Origin: Nemertoderma westbladi
Taxonomy: Eukaryota > Xenacoelomorpha > Nemertodermatida > Nemertodermatidae
Reading direction: 5' to 3'
Assembly (NCBI GenBank): GCA_032718475.1
Contig: JAUCBJ010008363.1
Location: 124,001 to 188,000 of the forward strand
DNA: 64,000 bases
Position numbers and translations under genes: made by a program. The notes beneath the pieces were generated by a model. The model did not search any database. It saw only the letters and a list, made by a program, of their open reading frames with translations, and was not told the origin of the DNA. Shown in pieces: positions 12,348-23,139 of the stretch (positions within the stretch are counted from its first letter, which is position 1; each line of letters starts with the position of its first letter).

Positions 12348-14626
12348 TATTCTAAAACACAACAATATTAACAGGGTGATAGGCTACTTTTCTGATCTCT
12401 CCACTCTGAGAGCCTCAGAAAGGGGGTGTTCCGACGCAATCAAAATTTATCCATCTCCTGGGGAAAGACGAAGCAAATAACATCTGATTACTTCTATAAA
12501 TGTAAGTGTTACCTGTTCTTATGACTTTCGTTTAAGATTCTCTATCTCGTGGAGTGGGTTAGAAGTTATAAATATAAAAATCGATGTCGTTTTTTTTAAA
12601 AAATCAGAGGATATTTTAATAAATTAATGCTGAAAAACACCAAGGATTTTGACATGGCTTTAATACTCATTATATTCATGAAATAGCTGAGAAATTTGAG
12701 GTGAATTATTGCATTACATATTAACTTCGGCTCCAGCCGCTTTGGCAATACGATGAAACTATAATAAATATTCTAGAACACAACAATATTAACAGGGAGA
12801 TAGGCTACTTTTCTCTCCACTCTGAGAGCCTCAAAAAGGGGGTGTTCCGACGCAATCAAATTTCATCCATCTCCAGGGGAAAGACGAAGCAAAGAACAGC
12901 TGATTACTTCTATAAATGTAAGTGTTACCTGTTCTTTTGACTTTCATTTAAGATTGTCTATCTCTTGGAGTGGGTTAGAAGTCATGAATATGAAAATCGA
13001 TGTCGTTTTTTTGTAAAAAATCAGAGGAGATTTTAATAAATTATTGCTGAAAAACACCAAGGATTTTGACATGGCTTTAATACTCATTATATTCATGAAA
13101 TAGCTGAGAAATTTGAGGTTAATTATTGCATCACATATTAACTTCGGCTCCAGCCGCTTTGGCAATGCGTTGAAACTATAATAAATATTCTAGAACACAA
13201 CAATATTAACATGGAGATAGGCTACTTATATCTCTCCACTCTGAGAGCCTCAAAAAGGGGGTGTTCCGACGCAATCAAAATTCATCCATCTCCAGGGGAA
13301 AGGCGAAGCAAAGAACAGCTGATTACTTCTATAAATGTAAGTGTTACCTGTTCTTTTGACTTTCGTTTAAGATTGTCTATCTCTTGGAGTGGGTTAGAAG
13401 TCATGAATATGAAAATCGATGTCGTTTTTTGAAAAAAATCAGAGGAGATTTTAATAAATTATTGCTGAAAAAACACCAAGGATTTTGACGTGGCTTTAAT
13501 ACTCATTATATTCATGAAATAGCTGAGAAATTTGAGGTGAATTATTGCATCACATATTAAGTTCGGCTCCAGCCGCTTTGGCAATACGTTGAAACTTTAA
13601 TACATATTCTAGAACACAACAATATTAACAGGGAGATAGGCTACTTATATCTCTCCACTCTGAGAGCCTCAAAAAGGGGGTGTTCCGACGCAATCAAAAT
13701 TCATCCATCTCCAGGGGAAAGACGAAGCAAAGAACAGCTGATTACTTCTATAAATGTAAGTGTTACCTGCTCTTTTGACTTTCATTTAAGATTGTCTATC
13801 TCTTGGAGTGGATTATAAGTCATGAATATGAAAATCGATGTCGTTTTTTTTTAAAAATCAGAGGAGATTTTGATAAATTATTGCTGAAAAACCCCAAGGA
13901 TTTTGACATGGCTTTAATACTCATTATATTCATGAAATAGCTGAGAAATTTGAGGTTAATTATTGTATCACATATTAAATTCGGCTCAAACCGCTTTGGC
14001 AATACGATGAAACTATAATAAATATTCTAGAACACAACAATATTAACAGGGAGATAGGCTACTTATCTCTTCACTCTGAGAGCCTCAGAAAGGGGGTGTT
14101 CCGACGCAATCAAAATTCATCCATCTCCAGGGGAAAGACGAAGCAAAGAACAGCTAATTACTTCTATAAATGTAAGTGTTACCTGTTTTTTGACTTTCGT
14201 TTAAGATTCTTTATCTTGTGGACTGGGATAGAAGTCATGAATATGAAAATCGATGTCGTTTTTGGTAAAAAATCAGAGGAGATTTTGATAAATTATTGCA
14301 GAAAAACACCAAGGATTTTGACATGGCTTTAATACTTCATTATGTTCATGAAATAGCTGAGAAATTTGAGGTGAGTTATTGTATTACATATTAACTTCGG
14401 CTCCAGCCGCTTTGGCAATACGATGAAACTATAATAAATATTCTAGAACACAACAATATTAACCGGGAGATAGGCTACTTTTCTTATCTCTCCACTCTGA
14501 GAGCCTCAGAAAGGGGGTGTTCCGACGCAATCAAAATTCATCCATCTCCTGGGGAAAGACGAAGCAAATAACAGCTGATTACTTCTATAAATGTAAGTGT
14601 TACCTTTTCTTATGACTTTCGTTTAA
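12348..14626 (-). repeat. Satellite block 3 (minus orientation)
   Basis: Five to six monomers between the TA-flanked MITE and TTAA element B. They contain full-length units only, several with the GATATCTCTCCAC form. The array stops at TTAA (14623-14626) within CTTTCGTTTAA, beyond which the satellite never returns to this orientation. Confidence 0.93.
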
Positions 14627-16190
14627 CCCTATTAAACCCGGGGGGGAGGGGGTCAATATGACCCCCCCCCGTGGTTTTTTTATTATAATTCTAAAACAAA
14701 CGCAGTTTGGAATCTGAAATTTTACGACTTTTCCTAAAAATCTATTGTCTTCCTAGTAGTAACAACCGTTTTAAAAAATATTGGGTAGTTTTCGAGTTAT
14801 AGCACCATTTTTTAACCCTACTTTTGGCACTTTTTTTGAGACGTTTTTTGAAAATTACATTTCATTAAATATTAATTGTAACATCTCTATTTTTGATTTA
14901 CACCGGTTTTTTGGTGTTAGCAATTCGATGGAATTCATATAGATTGTTTTAGAAATTTCAAACTTGTTCTTTTCGCGGGTGCCAAATTTTGGTGACAGCA
15001 CCAAATTTTGAAATATGTCAATTTTGTAAATTGATTGTTTGAAACTTGTTTTTTACGCAACTGGGTTTTTTGGGGTTCTGGTTTCGATGAAATATATACG
15101 AGTTGCTCCAAGCGTATCAAACTTGTATTTTTCGGTTCTGTGTGCAAATTTTGGTGCTAGCACAAAATTTTGAAAATCCATTCAATATATAAATTGCTTG
15201 TGACAATTTATTTCTTGCATTTTAGAGGTTTATGGCTGTTCTGAATTCAATGGAATATATAATTATCGAACTAGACATCTCAAACTTGTATTTTTCGGAA
15301 GTGGGTGCAAAATGTGGTGCTAGCACCAAATTTTGAAAACCATCATATATATCAATTGATTGTGTCATCTTGTTTCTTGCGTTATACGGGTTTGTTAGGG
15401 TTCTGAATTCAATGGAATTAGTAAAAATTTCATAAGAGTTTTCAAACTTGTATTTTTTGCCGGTGGGTGAAAATTATGGTGCCAGCACCAAATTTTGGAA
15501 AATGAGTAAATTGATCAGTAGATAGTATCATCTTGTTTCTTGCGTTATACGGGTTTTTGAGGGTCCTGACTCCGATGGAATCAATAAAAACAGCACTGGA
15601 CATCGCAAACTTGTACTTTTTGGTTATGGGTACGAAATTTAGTGCTAGCACCAAAATTTGCCAAATTACGCCGAAAAATACAAGTAGCAATGATCTGGCA
15701 TATTTGAAATGTATTCCATTAGAATCAGCGCCCAAGAAAACCTGAAAATGTGCATTTATAGCATCGTATAAGTGAATTGAAAATTTTGTGTTCTAACTGA
15801 AAAGTGCTGGTTACTTTTTTTTTTCATTTTTTTCCTACGCAGAGAGGACTAAACAGCTATTTATAGTAATCATATCATTTTTAAATATTTTCCAATGTAT
15901 TTTGCACCCCAGAAAACCTGTATTGAAAAATAATTAGCCGAAAATATAACTTTCAAATTTTGTGAAATTGTGCACTACTTGTAATTTTGGTGCTGCAATA
16001 TTACCTCCCCAGTACATTTTTTCGAAAATTTTTTTTTCGGTCGGATTCAGACTAGTGATACCTACGTACAAACAAAAAATCAGACGTTTTCGTTAATATT
16101 TGTAGATTTTAGAGGGAGGGGTCAATATGACCCCCCCCCCCCCCCCCCCCCGGTATTTGTACAGCATTTTTTAGCCCGGTACTAATAGGG
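14627..16190 (+). mobile_element. TTAA-flanked non-autonomous DNA element B, at the satellite inversion point
   Basis: A 1564-bp relative of element A in the same orientation, with the same CCCTATTA ends, GGGGTCAATATGACCCC subterminal palindromes and internal GGTGCTAGCACC units. It lies between TTAA at 14623-14626 and 16191-16194. The flanks do not belong together. The left flank is the CTTTCGTTTAA site of a minus monomer and the right flank is the TTAATATGTGATAC site of a plus monomer. Simple insertion into one array cannot give this; recombination between two inserted copies, or an inversion with one breakpoint in the element, can. A run of about 20 C residues at 16130-16151 is prone to sequencing error. 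Confidence 0.87.
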
Positions 16191-19137
16191 TTAATATGTG
16201 ATACAATAATTCACCTCAAATTTTTCAGCTATTTCATGAATATAATGAGTATTAAAGCCATGTCAAAATCCTAGGGGTTTTTCAGCAATAATTTACCAAA
16301 ATATCCTCTGATTTTTTTCAAAAACCACATCGATTTTCATATTTATAACTTCTAACCCATTCCATGAGATAGAGAATCTTAAATGAAAGTCAAAAGAACA
16401 GGTAACACTGGTAACACAGTGAAAAGATAAGTAGACTATCTCCCTGTTAATATTATTGTGTTCTAGAATATTTATTATAGAATCATCGTATTGCCAAAGT
16501 GACTGGAGCTGAAGTTAATATATAATGCAACAATTCACCTCAAGTATCTCAGCTATTTCATGAATATAATGAAGTATTAAAGCCATGTCAAAATCCTTGG
16601 GGTTTTTCAGCAATAATTTATCAAAATATCCTCTGATTTTTTTCAAAAACCAATTCGATTTTCATATTTATAACTTCTAACCCACTCCACGAGATAGATA
16701 ATCTTAAACGAAAGTCATTAGAACAGGTAACACTTACATTTATAGAAGTAATCAGCTGTAATTTGCTTCGTCTTTCCCCAGGAGATGGATGAATTTTGAT
16801 TGCGTCGGATCACCCCCTTTCTGAGGCTCTCAGTGTGGAGAGATAAGTAGCCTATCTTCCTGTTAATATTGTTGTGTTCTAGAATATTTATTATAGTTTC
16901 CTCGTATTGCCAAAGCGGCTGGAGCCAAAGATAATATGTAATGCAATAATTCACCTCAAATATCTCAGCTAGTTCATGAATATAATGAGTATTTAATCCT
17001 TGTCAAAATCCTTGGAGTTTTTCAGCAATAATTTATTAAAATCTCCTCTGATTTTTTTCAAAAAACGACATCGATTTTCATATTCATGACTTCTAACCCA
17101 CTCCAAGAGATAGACAATCTTAAATGAAAGTCAAAACAGCAGGTAACACTTACATTTATAGAAGTAATCAGCTGTTCTTTGCTTCGTCTTTCCCCTGGAG
17201 ATGGATTAATTTTGATTGCGTTGGAACACCCCCTTTTTTAGGCTCTCAGAGTGAAGATATAAGTAGCCTATCTCCCTGTTAATATTGTTGTGTTCTAGAA
17301 TATGTATTATAGTTTCATCGTATTGCCAAAGCGGCTGGAGCCGAACTTAATATGTGATACAATAATTCACCTCAAATTTCTCAGCTATTTCATGAATATA
17401 ATGAGTATTAAAGCCATGTCAAAATCCTTGGTGTTTTTCAGCAATAATTTATTAAAATCTCCTCTGATTTTTTTCAAAAAACGACATCGATTTTCATATT
17501 CATGACTTCTAACCCACTCCTAGAGATAGACAATCTTAAATGAAAGTCAAAAGAGCAGGTAACACTTACATTTATAGAAGTAATCAGCTGTTCTTTGCTT
17601 CGTCTTTCCCCTGGAGATGGATGAATTTGATTGCGTCGGAACACCCCCGTTTTGAGGCTCTCAGAGTGAAGATATAAGTAGCCTATCTCCCTGTTAATAT
17701 TGTTGTGTTCTAGAATATTTAATATAGTTTCATCGTATTGCCAAAGCGGCTGGAGCCGAAGTTAATATGTGATACAATAATTCACCTCAAATTTCTCAGC
17801 TATTTCATGAATATAATGAGGATTAAAGCCATGTCAAAATCCTTGGTGTTTTTCAGCAATAATTTATTAAAATCTCCTCTGATTTTTTTAAAAAAACGAC
17901 ATCGATTTTCATATTCATGACTTCTAACCCACTCCAAGAGATAGACAATCTTAAATGAAAGTCAAAAGAGCAGGTAACACTTACATTTATAGAAGTAATC
18001 AGCTGTTCTTTGCTTCGTCTTTCCCCTGGAGATGGATGGATTTGATTGCGTCGGAACACCCCCTTTTTGAGGCTCTCAGAGTGAAGATATAAGTAGCCTA
18101 TCTCCCTGTTGTTAATATTGTTGTGTTCTAGAATATTTAATATAGTTTCATCGTATTGCCAAAGCGGCTGGAGCCGAAGTTAATATGTGATACAATAATT
18201 CACCTCAAATTTCTCAGCTATTTCATGAATATAATGAGTATTAAAGCCATGTCAAAATCCTTGGTGTTTTTCAGCATTAATTTATTAAAATCTCCTCTGT
18301 TTTTTTACAAAAAACGACATCGATTTTCATATTTATAACTTCTAACCCACTCCACGAGATAGAGAATCTTAAACGAAAGTCATAAGAACAGGTAACACTT
18401 TCATTTATAGAAGTAATCAGCTGTTATTTGCTTCGTCTTTCTCCAGGAGATGGATTAATTTTGATTGCGTCGGAACACCCCCTATCTGTGGCTCTCAGAG
18501 TGAAGATATAAGTAGCCTATCTCCGTGTTAATATTGTTGTGTTCTAAAATATTTATTATAGTTTCATCGTATTAATTATCTCAAATAGTTCATGAATATA
18601 ATGAGTATAAAATCCTTGGTGTTTTTCAGCAATAATTTATTAAAATCTCCTCTGATTTTTTACAAAAAACGACATCGATTTTCATATTCATGACTTCTAA
18701 TCCACTCCAAGAGATAGACAATCTTAAATGAAAGTCAAAAGAGCAGGTAACACTTACATTTATAGAAGTAATCAGCTGTTCTTTGCTTCGTCTTTCCCCT
18801 GGAGATGGATGAATTTTGATTGCGTCGGAACACCCCCTTTTTTAGGCTCTCAGAGTAAAGATATAAGTAGCCTATCTCCCTGTTAATATTGTTGTGTTCT
18901 AGAATATGTATTATAGTTTCATCGTATTGCCAAAGCGGCTGGAGCCGAACTTAATATGTGATACAATAATTCACCTCAAATTTCTCAGCTATTTCATGAA
19001 TATAATGAGTATTAAAGCCATGTCAAAATCCTTGGTGTTTTTCAGCAATAATTTATTAAAATCTCCTCTGATTTTTTTCAAAAAATGACATCGATTTTCA
19101 TATTCATGACTTCTAACCCACTCCAAGAGATAGACAA
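16191..19137 (+). repeat. Satellite block 4 (plus orientation)
   Basis: About seven monomers in the opposite orientation to blocks 1-3. The block opens with a variant (TTTTTCAGC, then CCTAGG at 16270) and a shortened GTAACACTGGTAACACAG monomer. The same pair, inverted, occurs near 6750-6990 in block 1. A monomer lacking the GCCAAAGCGGCTGG region is at about 18560. The block ends at ATAGACAA (19130-19137), the target duplication of the hAT-like transposon. Confidence 0.94.
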
Positions 19138-19436
19138 TAGGGTGGAGTGAAAAACAGTTTTTTTCGCCAATCCCTTTGGAACTTTCAAAAAACGTGTTCC
19201 TATGTTCTGTAAGACATGTCAAAAAAGAAAAAGTTCTAAAACTTATGGGAACACCTGGTACCAGAGGCTTTTTTGATGGCTGTTCTAGAACATTTTGAGC
19301 AAAACGACGTTTTGCGGTAGAACAAGTTCTACTGGTCGTACATACTTGATTTCGGGCTCATTTGAACCGCAAGCAACGATTTAGTGGGGGTAGATGCCAC
19401 TTTAAAGACCCCATTGTCAATAGTTCTCGAAATATT
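19138..19436 (+). repeat. Left terminal inverted repeat of hAT-like element
   Basis: Matches the reverse complement of 22842-23139 with scattered mismatches and small indels (for example TTTAAAGACCCC against TTTCAAGGCTCCC). Similarity fades just past AATATT, with CGGCACT still shared. It contains several GTTCTA-type words (AGAACAAGTTCTAC, GTTCTAGAAC) that could be transposase-binding iterations; that role is speculative. Confidence 0.9.
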
Positions 19437-20025
19437 GGACATTATTAATCGGCACTAATAGTAATGCTTGTATGAATAAGTACAACATTTTTATTATACT
19501 ATAAACAAACACGTTCGTGGGGCGTCGCGCAGTAAGGGTGTGCCTTCGCACCCGATTATTATTAGTTAATAAGGTAAAATTTCAAGTCTGTCTGTCCGTA
19601 CGTTTATCCATCCATCTTTATTTATTATTATTATATATTATTGAAATTTGACCCTATTTACCAATTATAATTGTCTGTTAAGGCTCACCGTAACTGCCTA
19701 GCTTGCCCCACACCATTCCCCCTGATGAACAAAGAATCAGCTGATTACGTTGCTAAGCAGCAAGATTAGTAACACTACAATTAGCAACATCTGACAGTTC
19801 AGTTACCGTGTTGGTAGGCACAGTAGTCCCTGAAGTATGCAGTACAGAATATATATTTAGGGAACAGTTCCGTATGTGCCAACATTTTCGTTGTTTTTTT
19901 TCAACAATTTTTCATGCTTTTTTGTTGCTTTTTTTCATGCTTTTTTGTAATAATAATGGCATTACTATGGTATGTAACGGCCATTTTCTGGCACTGTCCT
20001 TAAAACGCCCAGGTTACAGTATGGC

Positions 20026-20167
20026 GGCCCAAACCCTAATTAAAAGTGTTATATAACCCTAACCCTAAGTCATGACGCTCTAATTTTGTGGAATTTCGGA
20101 GCTATTGGCCCGAAGGGCATTGACTTAGGGATAGGGCTATATATCACTTTTTATTAGGGTTTGGGCC
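20026..20167. repeat. 142-bp foldback sequence in the transposon 5' region
   Basis: GGCCCAAACCCTAAT at the left is mirrored by ATTAGGGTTTGGGCC at the right. The imperfect pairing continues inward through AAAAGTG/CACTTTT, TATATAACCCTA/TAGGGCTATATA and CCTAAGTCA/TGACTTAGG. No flanking duplication is evident. It could be a small nested MITE or a hairpin belonging to the transposon leader, which spans about 19460-20317 and has no convincing coding frame. Confidence 0.7.
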
Positions 20168-20317
20168 TGACCAACGAACCCTAGCCAAAAGAATAAACGA
20201 AACCCCAAGGGAAAACGAGGAAATGTTAGTAATCTATCTATGCTATCAAAAATGCTGGCTCGAACGGAACTCTAGCCTATATTTAGTTTCAGTTTCAATT
20301 ATTATTTTATGTGACTA

Positions 20318-22573
20318 ATGGCAACCAGAAAGGCGACAGTACATCTTTATGGATATGCTACCAAACTTAAGGAGAATCAGCTCCCCAGTAATGGCGAAGT
20401 ATTACAGCATTTTAGTTTTATTCAATCTCAAATGAAGATAAATCAAGTTACGAGTAAGGATCCTAATGTGAGGGATGTTGCTTTAGTTGTAGGCAAAGAC
20501 ATTATTGATGTTTATAAAAGAGCATCAATACCAACAATTACATTGAAAGGGATAGTTAAAAAGATTGTATTAAAACGTGAGGAGTGCCGTATCCTTGAAA
20601 AATATTCGCCTGAAAGGAAGGAAAAACCATTCTACCAAGAGAGAGTTCGTTTACTCAACGATGAATTTAAGCTGCTGTTTGAAGTAGCTTTATGTCGATG
20701 TGACTTAGTGAGTGGCACATGTAGTTGCCAGCCAGCACACAAGGTTCCAGCCCGAGAGATTTCGTTTTTAATAGATCAGAGAAGTCACAGGCAAATGAGG
20801 ATAGGCGAGGTTGATACTGACACAACCAGACGAACCATGGCTCTTTACAAAAGAAAGATATCATATGAACAATATGCTGCAAAAAACATGAAAATAAATC
20901 TGGAATGTAACCCAGCATCCTCAGAGATATATGAAACAGAAACAGTCTTAGTGCCGGTAGATGAAACAATTTCAGATGCAAATATGGAGTGGGATAAGAC
21001 ATCTTGCAAAGGGTATACTTCTTTAAGGAATGTAACATCAACAAAACGGAATTATACTCTCTTGCCAACTGTGGCGAGAGAAGCAGAGCTCCATGGGATC
21101 AGTGATCGTATTGTTGCCTCTATTGCCTCCGCAACTATGTGTGATCTTCTTGATACACCTGAGGAATCAGCTGTAATAGATAGAAGCAAAATACGGCGAT
21201 CAAGGCAGCAACTTCGAAATGACTATGGTAAAAATGAGATAAATAATATTACTGGACTTTACTATGACGGTCGAAACGATAAAACTATTTACGTAGATTC
21301 AGAAACTGGTGGGGTTAAATTAAAGACTGAGGGACATGAGGTACTGATAGCTGAACCGAACTCTGTGTATCTGGGACATATTGCACCAAGTACTGGAAAG
21401 GCTGATGATGTCACTAAATCAATGCTTGAATTCTTCCTGCAAAACAATATAGATTTAACTAATCTTAAAGTAATTGGAGCTGATGGAACTAACAGTAATA
21501 CAGGGCATAAAGGTGGAATCATACATAGAATGGAAAGAAAATTGGGTAGACCATTACAGTGGAGTATCTGCTTACTTCATGCTAATGAACTCCCGTTCAA
21601 ACATTTATTGGAGGGTTTGGATGGAGAGACAAGTGGGCCATCAAGTTGGACAGGTCCACTCGCTAAGGCCATGATGTCTGCTGATCTGACTTCACTAGAA
21701 GTTGTCCAGTATACCCCTATAGCATCACCAAATATGCCGTCTGTTAGTGCTAATCTTGAGAAAAGATTATCCACTGATCAAATGTATTTATGTAAGATTG
21801 TTTCGGCAATTGGTAGTGGATTTTGTAATGAAAAACTAGCCAAAATGATGCCTGGTAATGTTACAAATGCTCGCTGGCTTACTAAAGCGAATCGACTTTG
21901 TCGTTTATATATTAGTACACAGCACCCTAGTAAGACCCTAGTTGATTTAGTCACCTATATAATTATGGTATATGCTCCAGTTTGGTTTACCGTAAAGATT
22001 AACCACAAAATCACCGACGGGACTCAAAACTACTTCTTATTGATTCGATTGAGTAGATATTTATCGGATGACCAGAAGAAAATTGTTGATCCTGTAATTC
22101 TCAGAAATGCATTCTTCTGTCATTCAGAAAATATATTGTTAGCCATGTTGTTTGATGAGCGAGCTATAGTTAGAAGCCTTGCGGTACAACGGATTCTACG
22201 TTCAAGAAAAAATATTACATCTACTATAATCCGAAAATTCGAAGTACCAAAAATAAACCTCAATGCAACAGAATACTACGAACTCATTGATTGGTGGAAG
22301 AACTCAATTACAGAACCACCTCTAACAGTGGGAATTTCAAAAGAAGAATTACAGGAACTTTTTGAAATCGGAAAATCGCATTACATGAAACAATATCCAT
22401 GCCATTCTCAGGCCGTGGAACGATATGTTCAAACACTAAGCCATGTTTCTAAAATAGTTACAGGTACTCAAAGACAAGACCAAATGGTCCGTATACGGCA
22501 AAAAGCAAGGTACAACCGTCAAAAATTTGACTCTAAAAAACATTTTAAGATGAAAAAAACGTTCGTAGTGTAA
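20318..22573 (+). CDS. hAT-like RNase H-fold transposase, 751 aa, intact
   Basis: The predicted product cuts and joins the element's own ends. It is a single frame from ATG to TAA without stops. A Cys cluster (C126, C128, C135, C137, with H141) may bind zinc near the N terminus. Candidate catalytic residues are D317 in YYDGR, D389 in IGADGTN and E701 in AVERYV. C418 and H421 form the CxxH that follows the second Asp in hAT-group transposases, and R519-W520 matches the conserved RW pair. The C-terminal CHSQAVERYVQTLSHVSKIV block resembles the hAT dimerisation region. The C terminus is basic, fitting nuclear targeting. The start is the first in-frame ATG. I recall this general type, with a GxDGTNxNTG and LHANELPxxHL signature, as multicopy unnamed proteins in insects and cnidarians, but I could not search. 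Superfamily assignment is inference; the transposase identity is well supported by the inverted repeats and target duplication. Confidence 0.85.
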   Translation: MATRKATVHLYGYATKLKENQLPSNGEVLQHFSFIQSQMKINQVTSKDPNVRDVALVVGKDIIDVYKRASIPTITLKGIVKKIVLKREECRILEKYSPERKEKPFYQERVRLLNDEFKLLFEVALCRCDLVSGTCSCQPAHKVPAREISFLIDQRSHRQMRIGEVDTDTTRRTMALYKRKISYEQYAAKNMKINLECNPASSEIYETETVLVPVDETISDANMEWDKTSCKGYTSLRNVTSTKRNYTLLPTVAREAELHGISDRIVASIASATMCDLLDTPEESAVIDRSKIRRSRQQLRNDYGKNEINNITGLYYDGRNDKTIYVDSETGGVKLKTEGHEVLIAEPNSVYLGHIAPSTGKADDVTKSMLEFFLQNNIDLTNLKVIGADGTNSNTGHKGGIIHRMERKLGRPLQWSICLLHANELPFKHLLEGLDGETSGPSSWTGPLAKAMMSADLTSLEVVQYTPIASPNMPSVSANLEKRLSTDQMYLCKIVSAIGSGFCNEKLAKMMPGNVTNARWLTKANRLCRLYISTQHPSKTLVDLVTYIIMVYAPVWFTVKINHKITDGTQNYFLLIRLSRYLSDDQKKIVDPVILRNAFFCHSENILLAMLFDERAIVRSLAVQRILRSRKNITSTIIRKFEVPKINLNATEYYELIDWWKNSITEPPLTVGISKEELQELFEIGKSHYMKQYPCHSQAVERYVQTLSHVSKIVTGTQRQDQMVRIRQKARYNRQKFDSKKHFKMKKTFVV

Positions 22574-22655
22574 ATAATATTGTTTTATGTTGGTATAGTT
22601 TTTATAGTTATAGTTTTTTTCAGTCAATATGTTTGTTTATTAGTATAATAACAAT

Positions 22656-22661
22656 AATAAA
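22656..22661 (+). promoter_or_regulatory. Candidate polyadenylation signal AATAAA
   Basis: AATAAA lies 83 bp after the transposase stop codon in an AT-rich stretch. Other AATAA-like words are nearby, so the assignment is tentative. Confidence 0.35.
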
Positions 22662-22841
22662 ATAATAATAATATACTTTTATTTCGTTCAATGCATGGGG
22701 TCGGGGTAACAATCGCACATATGAACATAGTAAAAATAAAAATAGCTACGTACAGCCAACATAACTTGTTCTACAGTAAAGTGTAATTTCTCTCAAACTG
22801 TGAACATATACAAGCCCTTCCAGTGCCGATGAAAAATCTCT

Positions 22842-23139
22842 AATATTTCGAGAACTATTGACAAGGGAGCCTTGAAAGTGGCATCTACCCCACTAAATCG
22901 TTGCTTGCGGTTCAAATGAGCCCAAAATCAAGCATGTACGACCAGTAGAACTTGTTCTACCGCAATTCGTCGTTTTGCTCAAAATGTTCTAGAACAGTCA
23001 TCAAAAAAGCCTCTGGTACCAGGTGTTCCCATAAGTTTTAGAACTTTTTCTTTTTTGACATGTCTTACAGAACATAGGAACACGTTTTTTGAAAGTTCCA
23101 AAGGGATTGGCGAAAAAAACTGTTTTTCACTCCACCCTA
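22842..23139 (-). repeat. Right terminal inverted repeat of hAT-like element
   Basis: Inverse partner of the left terminal repeat; the outermost bases CACTCCACCCTA abut the target duplication at 23140. The 22574-22841 stretch between the transposase stop and this repeat is AT-rich 3' sequence without another frame. Confidence 0.9.

Larger units (their letters stand above)
19138..23139 (+). mobile_element. hAT-like DNA transposon with ~300-bp terminal inverted repeats
   Basis: A 4002-bp element with ends TAGGGTGGAGTGAAAAACAG and its inverse, flanked by an exact 8-bp target duplication ATAGACAA (19130-19137 and 23140-23147). The satellite is continuous once it is removed. It encodes one uninterrupted transposase, so it may be autonomous. 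An 8-bp duplication is typical of hAT elements, but hAT inverted repeats are usually tens of bases long, so these are exceptional. MULE and P elements also give 7-10-bp duplications. I rank hAT first on the protein motifs and cannot exclude an unnamed related superfamily. Confidence 0.88.

Noticed and set aside
20055-20068. Telomere-like TAACCCTAACCCTAAG
   Set aside because: Only two units, and they form part of the arm of the 20026-20167 foldback.
20667-21068. 133-codon frame antisense to the transposase
   Set aside because: It lies wholly within the transposase gene, whose motifs, length and context are convincing; the antisense frame has none.
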